Shown here piece by piece: positions 19,930 through 32,451 of a DNA stretch of 64,000 nucleotides; the stretch's first letter is position 1; each line of letters opens with the position of its first letter. This stretch comes from Utricularia gibba (Eukaryota > Streptophyta > Magnoliopsida > Lamiales > Lentibulariaceae), in assembly GCA_002189035.1 (NCBI GenBank), contig NEEC01000002.1, positions 1,364,001 through 1,428,000 of the forward strand, read 5' to 3'. Both the position numbers and the translations under genes were made by a program. Below the pieces are notes generated by a model. That model worked only from the letters and a program-made list of their open reading frames with translations, was not told the origin of the DNA and did not search any database.

Positions 19930-22900
19930 ATGGATCCGTGTGTTTCTGGAGAAGATCTCGTCATTAAGGTCTCATCTTTATTCCTGTCTAGTTTTGCAGG
20001 TTGTATGTGACTTAACTTGATTTCACAGCTTAGTTCATTGTTTAATGGCAGACGAGGAAGCCGTACACGATAACAAAACAGCGTGAGAAGTGGACAGAGG
20101 AAGAGCACAATAGGTTCTTGGAGGCCCTCAAGCTTTATGGCCGTGCTTGGCAGCGAATAGAAGGTTATCTCTCGTTCGTTTATTTTGTTTCTTTTGTTTG
20201 ACACTGAACCTTATACACCTTAAGTGCTTAGTTGATATCTCCTTCATATTACTTGTCTCTGCATCGTTTGATTCTAGCAATATTATATGGTGTTCTTATT
20301 CCAAGTATGCGCTGTGATCGTGCAGAGCATATTGGAACCAAGACTGCCATACAGATCCGAAGTCATGCACAGAAATTTTTCACTAAGGTTTATTGGTCAT
20401 CTTCACTTGTTTCCATGTCTTCGGTTATCGTTTGAAAATATTACATGCAGATTTTAAGGATTCTTTTCACTAGATGTTTTCTTTGAATAATGCTACTTCA
20501 ATCAATGCAAGCTCAGAAATATTGTCTAATACTCTTGTGTACTCAGAAGGCCTTGGCCTAATGGCTCAAACAGAAAACCTTAGATATCACCAATAAAACA
20601 GCTAGTGTTATTGCTCTTCAAATTTTCTGTAGTAATACTGTTTGAATTACTTATAGTTGTATCTTCATTATTCAGTTGGAGAAGGAGTCTGCTGTCAAAG
20701 GAGCAGGGAATACTCTTGACATTGAGATCCCTCCACCACGCCCTAAGAGAAAACCTGCAAATCCATATCCTCGAAAAACAGGTGGAGCTCCTGTGCTGCA
20801 GTTGGGATTGAAAGATGGTAGACCATCAGATGCCACTTCTACTTCATTGTGCATGGCCTTCGTAAAAGAAGCGGAGGTATTTCTTTGTCTCTTGTAGTTT
20901 ACCCCTTTTTGGTATGCAGCAGTTCTTGTTCTCTTCAATCAGGTTGTCTGGTGACTGGGATTTTGGATATTTCCGTGACTACTCTTTTATTGCTCTTGAT
21001 GGACTTTTTTTACGCTTCTAGGATCTCAGTGATGATGCGAAACAGCAAAACAGCGATCCCGAAAAGGATGACTGCACAGAGGCTTTAAGTTTTGATACGG
21101 TGGCTCCGTGTGCATCTCCAACTTCAACAAACAGTTCCTTGGCATCCGAGGCCTCGGAGAGATCTTGTACTTTTAGGGAGTTTATTCCATTAGTAAATGG
21201 ATCCCATAATCAGAATGGAAGAGCAGAACTTCTGTGCACTGCCGAACCTCTGGGAAATCATGCTGAAGAAAAACATTTTTTGAATGACACAATCCTGAAC
21301 AGTACGGTAGCCATGGACTTCTGTGTTTCACCGGAGGAATCTTCACATGGTGAAATGGTGCATGACCCTATTGATGAAAGTTCTCATAACTGCCCCCGCC
21401 ATGTTCCTGTGCACATTCTTGGTGGAAGCTTTGGAAGTATGCCACATCCTCCAGATATGCCGTTTATGCAGTCACGGCCGAATCAAACTTGCCAATCTCA
21501 TGGTGATCAAACTGTTTTCACTGATGCAGCTGCATCTGCAACCTCTGAAAATGGCGGTAATGGACCGAGAACTTCTACTCCCCAACCATATCTCCATTGT
21601 CATCCATTCTTTGCTCCAATGCTGAACCCGGAGGATTATCAGTCGTTTCTGCAGATATCATCCACATTTTCAAGCCTTATTTTGTCTGCATTGGCTCAAA
21701 ACGCAGCAATGTATGCTGCAGCTAGCTTTGCCTCAAGTGTGTGGCCTTGGTTCAACCTGGAAGCTCCACTTGAACCATCTGCAAATTCATCCGGGATTCA
21801 TCAATCGAGGCCAATGAATCCCACTTCAAGTATGGTAGCAATTGCTGGAGCTACAGTGGCTGCAGCAACCGCCTGGTGGGCAGCCAATGGCCTTCTTCCC
21901 TTGTGCCCTCAATATCATCCTGGATTTGCCTGCTCTCCAGCGGCAGCAACTGCAGCTCAAATGGATGGTACCCAAAGTGGAAATATAAATGGAGATGCAA
22001 GAGAAAACAGTGCTGATCCCATGCCGCAATATAGACAACCGGATCCAGAGCACACTAATGCTCCAAGTTCGACTTGGAAACCACCAACTTCCTTATCATC
22101 AGATAGTGAGGCAAGTGAAGCTGGAAAACTGAATGGTGGATTAAATCCTTCCGGATCTGCAGAGAATGAGAAACCAGATGGCTCAAATAAGTTTAAGAAC
22201 AGGAAACAGTTGGATCGCTCTTCTTCTGGATCAAACACCCTCTCAACCAGTGACATCGAACCTGATGCCATGGAGGTTGATGTGAAGGTGACCGAGGAAA
22301 AGCATATCCAAGTAAACGAAGATAACTATGAACCAGATGCAGTACTTGATACCCCTGATCCTTCTAGTAGACGTAGTCGAAGTAACAGCAGCTTAACTGA
22401 TCCATGGAGAGAAGTATCTGAGGAGGTACAAATACTTTTCATCCTGTTTCAAGCTAGCAACTACTCACACTACTTCACTACCCCTTTTAGGGGGATTTAT
22501 ACCTGGTCCTCTAGCAGTTGTCTCTTTTTACGGCTATCACTAATTCCACATGATATGCTTGCAGGGAAGGCTAGCTTTTCAGGCACTATTCTCCAGAGAA
22601 GTGCTGCCTCAAAGTTTTCCACCACCTCATGATCTTGAGAACAAAGCCAAAAAACACTGTATCAAGCCTGGAGAAGATGGAGATGAGCCAACGATTTTTA
22701 AACTTGATTCAAACCAAGTGACGGCAAATAGTTCATTTTTCACCGTTGGGATGAACCACGACGGTCTTCTCAACAAGAAAATCGGAAATGCAAAGGCTCA
22801 AACCGGTTTTCGACTCTACAAGAGATGCGCGGTGGAGGCCACAGAAACTCGGGTTCCAGATGAGCACAAAGATCCAAGAAGCTGCGCCTGTAGCCTACTC

Positions 22901-23035
22901 CAGAGAGCAGAATCCGTTCTTCCATTTTCGAGCTTGACTAGTCCTCTGTTGCAAAATAACGCTACTTGTCGCTCCTCCGGAAGACTCGTCCATTCCTGCG
23001 AATGGACATTGATCAGAAATTTTCTTAACGAGTAA
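19930..23035 (+). CDS. LHY: LATE ELONGATED HYPOCOTYL (LHY/CCA1-type MYB), central clock repressor
   Basis: Coding exons: 19930-19968 ([13 protein letters not shown]), 20052-20163, 20326-20387, 20676-20876, 21022-22425, and 22565 onward. The single MYB repeat reads [40 protein letters not shown] and QKFF, the SHAQK(Y/F)F class, followed by [20 protein letters not shown], diagnostic of LHY/CCA1. The long exon 5 has the Ala-rich WPWFNLEAP and [20 protein letters not shown] blocks. Exon 6 starts [20 protein letters not shown]. The literal frame runs to 23035 with an atypical tail. Inserting one A at 22879-22880 gives KDPRKLRL and a stop at 22893, matching the KDPKR(M/I)RL tail of LHY, so about 715 residues are expected. 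A 5' UTR intron is likely from about 19490. Morning-phased nuclear factor that represses evening-element genes. Confidence 0.95.
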
Positions 23036-24016
23036 CCTTCTTGTCAAAGAATTTGTCATTGCACAAGCAATGCAAAAAAGTCCTGCCATTTGTGCAGACT
23101 AACTAGGCAACAAGAAAAAAGTAAAAACAATCCTTCATACAGTTTCCGATCGGCAAAGCTTGCCGCAAGCAGAAAAAACTGAATTCAACGAAATTGCTGC
23201 GCTTGGTCATGTCCGCCTGCTCCTCAGCCGCCTCAATCGACTTCAGAAGTATCCCGCAGTCCCCGCAGCGTCACTACTCATCCCCGATCGATTTGCATTC
23301 CTTGGTTTCTACCCAAGGACCTTGTTGCCTTCATGGAAGCAACGGTTACCGGAAGTCGAAACGGGGGAGAATTAATTTCTACCCCAAGCCCTCAAGATTG
23401 TGATATCTCAGTTTGACCCCTATTATCTTCATAATTTCCAAAACAACCATTGGGCAGAGGTTGGACCAGAGGAGGCCCATGGACTCGGGCTGTACTTATC
23501 AAGAAAACACTCAGCTCAGTGGGCTTGAAAAAAACTCAGCCCACTTCAGTTTCAATATTCTAAATATACATATATTTTCTTTTCCATAGTCACATTTCTC
23601 TTTGAAAAAATACAAAATGGAAGAGCCAAGGCCACTCTGCTATGTTCAAAGCACATCTCTTTGCATCAGTGGTAATCTAGAAGCACAAAATTGTGAGTGT
23701 GGGCGACTCATAAATAGGGGCAATGCTTTTAGGAGGCTTACACCTATTCTCAGAACGGACGGTGCATCTCCCTTGCTCTGACAACGTCCACTCTAGGCAA
23801 AAAATGCTCAGTTCCATGGAGATAGCATCCCTCGAATCTTCCAGCAAACGGCATCTGAGTCTCCGGCATTGTCGCTTTATGCTGAGAAATTCCCTGGGCT
23901 GCATCAGAATGAGAGTGATGGGTGCAGTGGGGAAGCTTTCACCACCATAAGCTGCTAGCTATTTGGCATCCGCCACATCCCAGAAAGACTGATGTTCAGC
24001 AAATGGGAAACGAGGA
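22894..24016. other. LHY 3' region and downstream region of the Lys-rich gene
   Basis: Convergent 3' ends. GGCCCA-type motifs occur near 23470-23540 but no protein or RNA gene was recognised. Confidence 0.4.
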
Positions 24017-26077
24017 TCAGTAAGGAATCACGTAGGGTAGAGCATAGATATCAGCTGATTCGATGTGAATCGCCTTAGACCACACACGAGTCTCCACTCG
24101 TGCACTGGTTGCCTCTGGGGCAGCCTTCTGGAGAGGAGGATCCTTCTTGCTGAATAACCATTCCTGATCATCACATTCAGACCATTGTCCCACATCAGGC
24201 ACTCTCAGTACCCAACTCAGATACTTTGAATCTCGGTGGGGAGGCCTCCTTGACGCTTCAGCAAGAAGATCCTCGACCATGGGCACATTAGGACCCTCAT
24301 TTACACTGCCAGAATCCTGGCAGGGAACTTTGGGATCCACTGAAATTCGAATGCTACTCATAACATCGACAGAAGCATTGTTCTTTGAATACGATGCATT
24401 CAATGGTTCAACTGTGGTCTTCATTGGCAAGTTGCCCTCATGAAACTGAACATTTCCCGAAATTACCACATTATCAGGAGTTTTGCTGAAAACTTCAGAA
24501 GACACAGGTTTCCTTCCATTTTTGTTAAAATGATGAAGAGTTTGCGCCTGAATTTTATAAGGCCTCACTTCGCTATCTGCAACAGAGTGAAAAGAAACTG
24601 GCCGAATAAATAAAGCCACAATAAATCAACTGAACATGCACAAAAATCATGCATGGAGTTTCAGGTTCAGTGCAGCTGGTTTCAACAGATGATGTGGATA
24701 AAAAAATACTTACGAAAAATCAAGTAAATACAAGTGACCACTCCGAGGAAAGTTTCTACTGAAGAAAAACATACACTTTTTATGAGATAAGCTATTCACA
24801 GTATAAGCAAACAGAGCTGAAGCTCACCATGGAGAAAACCAGAGTTATTTATATCTTTCCTTTTCCTTATATTTCCTTTATTGAGTGTAACATCTTCGCC
24901 ACTCTGGGGAAAAGCATCACTTTTATGGCTTGTAACTGTTGCATCAGAAGAGTAAGTCATCTCGGAATCCTTTGATTTCTCTAAACCATTTTTTCTGGAT
25001 TTTATTGTCAAAATTTCCACCATTTTTCTCTCATTCCTCTGGTTTTTATCATTTATATTAATTTCCATATCTCTATCCTCAAGTTCCTCTGTGCGCTTAC
25101 CACCATCTGCTTTATTGAACTTCTGTGTATCCAAAAAATTCCGGTGATTTTGACTTTCAGCTGTTCTAGGAGTCCCCTCAACTTTACCTTCAGACAGTTT
25201 CACATTCTTTTGGGGCGGTGGCTTTCTTGTCAACTCATCCCTGAGTAACTGCCGGCCCATGTTCCTGAACTCAACTCCCTTACATCTGCTACTTCCATTT
25301 TCTGCTACCATTTCCACTGAATGATTTCTAACAGATGATTCTGGTTTTTCTTCATGGCCACCTTTTTCCATTATTGCAAATCTTCCACTAATCCGGTCCT
25401 CTGAAATCTCACCGTCCTCTTCAAGTCTGTTATTCAACTCTTCTACAAATTTGGCTTCCAGAGTTGTGTGTGAGGCCCCATAGCCAAACAGTTGTGCTCC
25501 ATTACAGTAATGCGACGAAGAAGAGTATTTACTTACTCCTGTATAACTGCGTCCGCCATAGCCATGACCCTCTAAATGGAGTTCCTTATCTTTTCCACCC
25601 TCAGGTTTTGCAGCGACTGGTAAATCCTGCGAGATATTGGTTTCCCCTTTCTCTTTTTCCTTACTTGCATCCTTCTTATGCCGATTTTTTTCTTTCTTCT
25701 CCCTGCGCTTCTCTTTCCTGTCTTTCTTGTCTCTCTGTTTCTCCCTATTTCCATCTTTTTCCTTTTTTTCTCGATCTTTCTTCCCTTTGTCCTTTCTCTC
25801 CTTTTTTTCTTTGCCCTTTTCCTGGATTTACAGAAGTCATTTAAGAATATCATAGTATGTAACAAATTCCATTTTCCAAAGAATATAGCCTAACCCTTTA
25901 TTTGAACTAAAAAAATGTCTTGATTTTTTCAAGAACATCAGTTCATTAGTGCAACGTATGTAAAAACATGGTATTTTGAAAAGAAAAAACATAGCCACAA
26001 AAGGCCTGATTCACCTTACTAAACTCTGCTGAGAGTTTTTCATATCCGGGTGGAGGAAAAGGAAAGCAGCGAGACAT
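24017..26077 (-). CDS. Plant-specific Lys/Glu-rich protein (MSRCFPFPPPGYEK family), function unknown
   Basis: Three exons: 26015-26077 (MSRCFPFPPPGYEKLSAEFS), 24828-25821 and 24017-24576, total 538 residues with clean GT-AG phases. The N-terminus is the hallmark of a plant family often auto-named 'myb-like protein X'; there is no MYB domain. Residues about 22-75 are a highly charged K/E/R tract (EKKERKDKGKKDREKKEKDG), likely nuclear and disordered. The C-terminus is conserved in the family: YLSWVLRVPDVGQWSECDDQ, EWLF, then AIHIESADIYALPYVIPY. Function is not known to me. The pyrimidine-rich plus strand here yields false ORFs. Confidence 0.85.
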
Positions 26078-28612
26078 CTCAACCTTTCCTACAGTAGGTA
26101 ACAAATGAGGAACGCGATAAATGTATTAGTTCAATCACTCTCCAAGAAATGTAGAATCAACAGTCCTCCTTCCCCATCCACCATAAATTCACTCATATTT
26201 TTCTGGCCAAAAGCCTCCGGATGCGGTTACTGCTCTCAAGATCAGAGCGCCCAAATCAGAAGAGTAGCAATACTATTTCAAATGCGTAAACCTGCCATGC
26301 AGTAGTACTATGTCAATTCAAATCGTCCAAATGTGAAGTAATGCAGTCGACTAATTGTAGAACCGGTAGTTCTACAAAGATTACAAAGCCTTATGATCAT
26401 CAGCTTCACCGCCTTGATCTCATTGCCAAGAATTAATTCTAAAATCATCACAAATCATTCAAAACAGAACTCTCAGTGTTCTCGTAGCTTCCAAGAGTAC
26501 GAACAGTCCTCTTCCATACTCTTCAGGATTTAGCTTGCACGCTAACTATACCTCTTTCAAAATTTGGCCGATGGATCGCATCACAAATAGACCCAATGAA
26601 CTTTCAATCACCTCGCTCCAGAGATTAATTTCTGGTTGGAACCCTTAAAATTAAGAGCTTTATATTCACGCCTCTGAATCCAAAACTCAAAAGGAATCAA
26701 GAAGCCTCAAAACGCAATTCGATAAAGAATCTAAACCCTAATTGAAAGGAAGAAAATCAGAAGTGGGATTGAGTTAATTAGGCGAGATTTCAAGTGCAAG
26801 GAATGAAAAATCCGGGATTTTCAGAACTACAAGCACAAAGCCGACGCCATGCAGAATATCCGATTACATCAAATTCCCAAAATACCAAAGCATAACCACA
26901 CTTTACAAGACTTAGTTCAAGTAAGCAACCCAAGGTCGGTGAGTTCTGTCCCCATCCCCATTTTCAACCCAATTTTGATCAAATTTCCAGTTTCCAGTTT
27001 TCACCCCAAGATACAAAGAGGCTGCATTAGCCTTCGAGAGTGACGAGATCTCCGCTGCTTTTGGGTTCCGATTGCGGAGGAGGGGTAATGGATTTCGTCA
27101 CCGTCTACATCAAAAAATCACAGAAATGGCGTAGGCAAAGACAGAGGCTTACGCAGTGTCTCAATGGGTGGGGCGCGTGGTCAGATATGCATCCCATTAC
27201 CTCCTCCTGGCCCAATTCCTCCATTTCTAAATGGGCCTCCTTCTGCTGAAGTCCAGACTACTGCCGACCCACGGGCTCGACCCGATTCGGCCCAACCTGC
27301 TGATATTCTGAATTCTATATGATTAAATCAAAATAAGCATTCTCTATCTGCCACGTGGCAACCCCAGAGCCGTGGATGCTCATCTTCAGGAAATCAACTA
27401 TGAAATGGATCCAATATTTGCTCCACATTTTAATATAATTTTATACTCTTAATTTTTTATAATTAAAAAATTGAGTTATAAATTTGCATTTCTGAGAATT
27501 GTGTTTTTTATGAAAAAATTGTGCCACAAATCCCTAATTTTATTCATATTATAACAAGAAAAATTAATCTCCAACATTAAAGTCCATCAAAATTGATCGT
27601 CACTATTTTATTAGTTGACGTCTTTAGTCCCCATCATAAGCAATGATGCAAAAATAGTTCCCATTATTTTCAATTTAATTTGATTAAGATTAAAATAGCG
27701 AGAACGATGTATATCTAGTTTTTAAATAATGAGAATCAATTATATCAAGTACTCAAATAGTCGAGATTAATTATATCAAAATTAGAAAATAATAGAGATT
27801 ATTTTTGCTCGAGACTTTAAATATTGAAAACTAAAAATATCCGAAATAGTGTAGACTAAACCAATGTTTTTGAAAATTTATGAAACCTATTTTTATTTTT
27901 CAAAATTATTTCAGAAAAATAGAAATAAGAAGTAAAAGTAAACTAATTATTACTTTTCTAAAAATAATTTTTATAGTATAATTTTAAAAAATATTTTTTG
28001 ATATAAATACTTTTATAATTGATAGTATTTTAAAATAAAATTATTTTTATTTTTAAAAAGTAAAAATAAACTTCAAAAATTTTTCAAAACACAATTTAAT
28101 TATCTGATAGTGAGTTATAAATATACATTTCTGAGGATTGTGTTTTTATCTTATTTCATAATAAACCAGATTAAAAAATTAAAGGGTTTCATAATGGAAA
28201 TATTTAATTTTAGGGTTTGGGGAAAAAAAAAAAATCGGCCGGCAGTCGCCGTCCATGCGAGTATTTACTGAGGCGGGTTTACTAAACAAAATTCACACGG
28301 TGGGGGTTTTTCTCATGCGACGGTACGGACACACGAGATTCACGATAAAAAAAAATACAGAAACAAACAAACAAGGGCATCGATCGAAGCGACGATCTAC
28401 GAAGCACATCATGTATTTATGAGGAACGTGAGCCGCGGGTGGCGCCTCTGGGCTGTGCTCCATCACTTTTTTCTCAGCAACTTGCGCACTCCTGCTCCCT
28501 TCGAAACCGTCGCTTTTTTGCCCTTCGCCCCGCCCTGCCCCTCCTCCTCGCCGCAGTCTCGGCTTTTCTCTTTTCTGTATGTGTATATAAAGTTGTAAAC
28601 GGCCGGTTTCAA
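26078..28612. other. 5' region of the Lys-rich gene, then AT-rich intergenic DNA and bHLH promoter
   Basis: Holds a likely long 5' UTR/intron of the minus-strand gene, a telobox-like AAACCCTAA at about 26733-26741, GGGCC-type motifs at 27210-27290, then AT-rich DNA with a pair of 39-40-bp direct repeats. The bHLH upstream region is from about 28250, with a TATA-like tatataaa near 28584-28591. Confidence 0.4.
27472..28149. repeat. Pair of imperfect direct repeats (27472-27511 and 28111-28149)
   Basis: Both copies begin TGAGTTATAAAT and contain CATTTCTGAG(A/G)ATTGTG. Only about five differences over 40 bp. They bracket about 600 bp of AT-rich DNA, as remnants of an insertion or a local duplication would. 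Confidence 0.6.
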
Positions 28613-31600
28613 ATGTATCACTCTTCCACCTCGTCCTACTCGCAATCCACCGCCGCTGCGGGAGGCGGAAGACTCGCGAGCTACGAGTCTGCGCCGGAAA
28701 CCTTCCTAATCTCCGCGACGCACCACAGATCGGACAAGTGTGAAACCTCCGCAGCAGTAATGCCGAACCACGGCGACGACGGTGGCAGGGCCGCGAACAC
28801 CACAATCGGCCTCAGGCCGTCGTTCGGCTTTTCCATCGCGCCGTGCTCCCCTCCTCCTCCTCCTCCCCTCGTTCGGCACAGCAGTTCGCCGGCGGTGTTC
28901 CTCGATCCGTCCGCCGCCGACAGAAACGGTACGCGGTTTCTCTTCATCTCTTCAAAATTATCTATCCATTTAGGTTTGGAGTGTCTCGCCTGCGCGTTTA
29001 ATTCACGCCTGTTTTCATTGACACCACGAAACTCTCGCACACCCCTCCTATTTCCTAGCCCACAACACCTGAATTTTACTTACCCCCTTTTTTTAAAAAA
29101 AAAAAAAAACTTTTTATCAACACTTTAATTTTAATTCAATAAATTGAACTTTTTATATAAAAAAGTTAAGACCACTTAGAATCATATTAATATCAAATTG
29201 TGATGAAGGGGAGAGGAGGCAATTTGGTGCAAATTGCATTTCCTTATCTGTCAACTAGTAGTAGCAAGGACCACAAAAATGAAGGGGAATCTTGTTATTT
29301 ATATCATACAGAGCCACTACCTTTTAAATTATATCTTTTTTGCCCTTTTCTCACAACTAGACCACATTGCCCCACATTTAAATCTTTTAAAAATTAGCGT
29401 CTTCACTCCTTTTTTAAATAAATATTGAACGCACCATGAATAGTGATTAATTTTGCAATTTCCCCCCTTGAAAATTGCTAAATTACATGTAGCCCCCCCA
29501 CCCAGTAACACACGAATTTATATTATGTGATTAGGCTGTCTTCTTTGGCACATTAGCTTTAATTCACCAAACATGCTTCAAGCTTTTAGTCAGCCGTACG
29601 AGATAAGAGTAGCTATAAGGTGCTGGCTGCATTAAATCCAAGTTTAAGGGTAGGTATAGTTATGATTTTGTCTTTGCCACCTTGTCTTATAATTACTCAT
29701 GATTAAATAGAATTATCCTCATAATCTTATATGAGGTTTTTTCTCTAAAAGAAAAAAATGTAATATCTCAAGAATTATGTCTAAAGTAAAAGTGAATCAA
29801 ATATGGATTTTTCGGAAAATTGATCATTTTTGCTTTATTTTATAGTTTTTGAAAATCGTACTGTTACTCAAGGTATCTATGTAGGACGATGCTCGTACTG
29901 AAAAAACACCGGTACAAGCATTAGTTTTTTTTTTTTTTTTTTTGAAGTTTTAATTTTCCTTATCTCCTGTCTGGTTTCGTCATCAGTTTTAATTGGCATT
30001 TATAGGAGGGGGTGGTTTGGGGAGCTGGGGGTTAGCGACAGTGATGCTGCACAAATAAATAAATAGAACAGAGAAAAAAACCCGGAAATGTCGGAGGGGA
30101 TAGAATGACATCATCAAAGGGGCCCACACGTGCTCCTTTTTTCCTAATTTAATTTTGGTGGCATCGAATGCTTCGAAATTAAAACAAAAATCAGTGAGGG
30201 GTAGTTTATTAATTCATATAAATAGACGCAAGTTGTGACAGGTCGTGGTCAAATGTAGCTTCACATATTCGGTAGGAATCATGTGACAATGTTTTAAAAC
30301 TTTGATATTTTTATAATTTTTTAATCATATTTGTTATAAAATTTTATAAAAATAATAATAATTGTATAAATTTAATTTTTCTAATTTCTTATATGTTTGT
30401 GTGAATCTATTTTTTTTTTTCAAAAATGAATTAAAATACTGTAAAAACAATGTGCTGCATTAAAGTGAGTTTGTTGATGTGTTTTGGGAATTTCTGTTTT
30501 CCTGATATTTTATGACTAGTTGATGATACTCGACAATGACACATTGCATTTGAGTAGGTTACCCATAGGGTATTTAGAATTACAATTTCCGTACGACAAG
30601 CATATTATTTTAAGTTCATCAGCCCGGCCACCCGTCCCTTTCTTAACTGCAAGTGGCGGCTGGTCGCTGGCTTTCACTGTACGGAAATTTGAATAAAACA
30701 GTATTTGTATTAAATGTTTTCACTTTTTTCTTTTAAATGTGGTTTTTTTTATTCACCCCCAAGTAATGTATTTTAACCTTAAAAAAACCAGAATAGGAAG
30801 GGAATAGAAAAAGGTTTTCTTGCCTCTCAAAACAAATGTGATTATCTTGTTTATATGTGTGTTAAGAAAATTAGGGTTTAGATGTGTGATAATAAGCTTA
30901 ATTATATAAATTAATCATAATTATTAATTTTCTGACTAGTGTGTGATAAACAAGATTAAGAAGGATGAATGGATTTATAATGAATGAGTTTTGTATGTAG
31001 GTGTTGCTGCATGTGTTTGGTTAATTAATTTTAAGAAAGACAATAAATATTTTATTTATATTATTATTTATTTTTTAATGTAAATTGTAAATCCAATAAT
31101 AGTAATGCTCTCTGTGCAGGGGGTTTTTCATTGACAGGAGAAGGTTGCAGCTCGAGGGGCGTGGGCGACAATGGCGGATCCGCCTCCAGACTGAGCTTCA
31201 GCGGACCTGAATACGACCGAATGAAGTTGCATCACCACTGCAGTAAGTACCAGCACCTCGTGGATCCAATCCTCTTCTCTATCGGGCAGAAGGCGGACGG
31301 CGTCGACTCTCACTCGCAGGTAGCGCTGGCTAACCATACCAACTGCATCGGGTTCACGTAGCGATGGGCTAACTGGGAGGAGTTTGAAATGGCAGATTCA
31401 GTTCAGCATGTCGCCAGGGTCGATGGGAATGCCCTCCAGCAACAATCTACTCAGCATTCCTTCCGATTCCGTTCCATGCAAAATGCGAGCTAAGCGCGGC
31501 TGCGCTACTCACCCGCGCAGCATTGCGGAAAGGGTAGTCCTTGCGTCACGTTTTGACGACAAACGTACAGCACACACTTGATCTGATTCTCATGTTTCGC

Positions 31601-32050
31601 AGGAGAGAAGAACGAGAATAAGTGGGAAGCTGAAGAAGCTGCAGGATCTTGTGCCTAACATGGATAAGGTAGAATCATTCATTTTGCTACCTTGATGCTG
31701 GAATGGTTTTCATTGCTTTACTCATTGCAGCAAACGAGCTATGCAGACATGCTGGATTTAGCTGTCCAGCACATCAAATGCCTTCAGACTCAGGTTCAGG
31801 TAACTGGTTCTCCAATCCTGACGGTCGAATCTTATGCTTTTCAGAACACTTGTTTTATAGTCATCTATTTTAGGGTTTAGCTTTTATCTTGCAACAACAT
31901 GCTCGATCTACTTGTAAAGGATACACCACCAACTTTGAATATTTTGTTTTTTGGGTTTAGAAACTGAACGATGATCTGGAGGGCTGCTCATGTGGATCCA
32001 ATAAAAATAGAAACCAGCTGCAGCAGCTGTTGCATTACAACCAAAATTGA
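28613..32050 (+). CDS. bHLH transcription factor, subfamily IX (bHLH80/81/122/128/130, FBH-like)
   Basis: Six exons: 28613-28928, 31120-31319, 31396-31533 (acceptor could be six bases later), 31603-31668, 31731-31799 and 31961-32050, about 292 residues. Exon 1 starts MYHSSTSSYSQS with RLASYESAPETFL, like the R-x-SAP motif of this group. Exon 3 has SVPCKMRAKRGCATHPRSIA ER, the atypical basic region of the group. Exons 4-5 give the helix-loop-helix RTRISGKLKKLQDLVPNMDK and QTSYADMLDLAVQHIKCLQT. The junction reads AERERRTRIS where relatives have AERVRRTRIS. Intron 1 is 2.2 kb and AT-rich; introns 2-5 are short. FBH members of this subfamily activate CONSTANS and others control stomatal K+ channels; the role here is inferred. 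Confidence 0.88.
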
Positions 32051-32451
32051 AAAGGCAGGAGGCCAGTTTTCATGTTGTGAGTTGCTGCTAGAATCCCTGA
32101 CTTTCGCACCGCAGCTTAGTGTAGACGGTGCGCTCTCACTAAGCTTTTGTTCTTATTTTCGTTCGGGTTTTTAGAATAAAATAAAATTGGAACTGAATGG
32201 TCCCTTCCGGTTTCCTATCTGTGATGTTCAAGCTGGTTGTATAACCTCCTTTTCAAGTTGATGGAATGCGTAAAAAAAGAGATCAAAATTATTGCTTACA
32301 CGCAATAAACATCCCTATTACATGTACAACATGATACACTGGCGGAATCCCCCAGCTGGTTTTCAAAAACCACATTTGAAATATAGCAGTTACTTTTTCT
32401 CTAGAAAACTGTCACTTGAGACTCTGCTTGGTTCAAATGGCAAGGGGAGAG
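32051..32451. other. Convergent 3' ends of bHLH and RAD21 genes
   Basis: No additional gene seen; about 400 bp shared by two 3' UTRs. Confidence 0.5.

Noticed and set aside
25464-25893. Several Phe/Ser/Leu-rich plus-strand ORFs
   Set aside because: Complement of the Lys/Glu-rich coding tract of the minus-strand gene.
28439-28612. Upstream extension of the bHLH reading frame
   Set aside because: It begins at GTG, lacks an ATG, and family members start at the MY(H/G)SS methionine.
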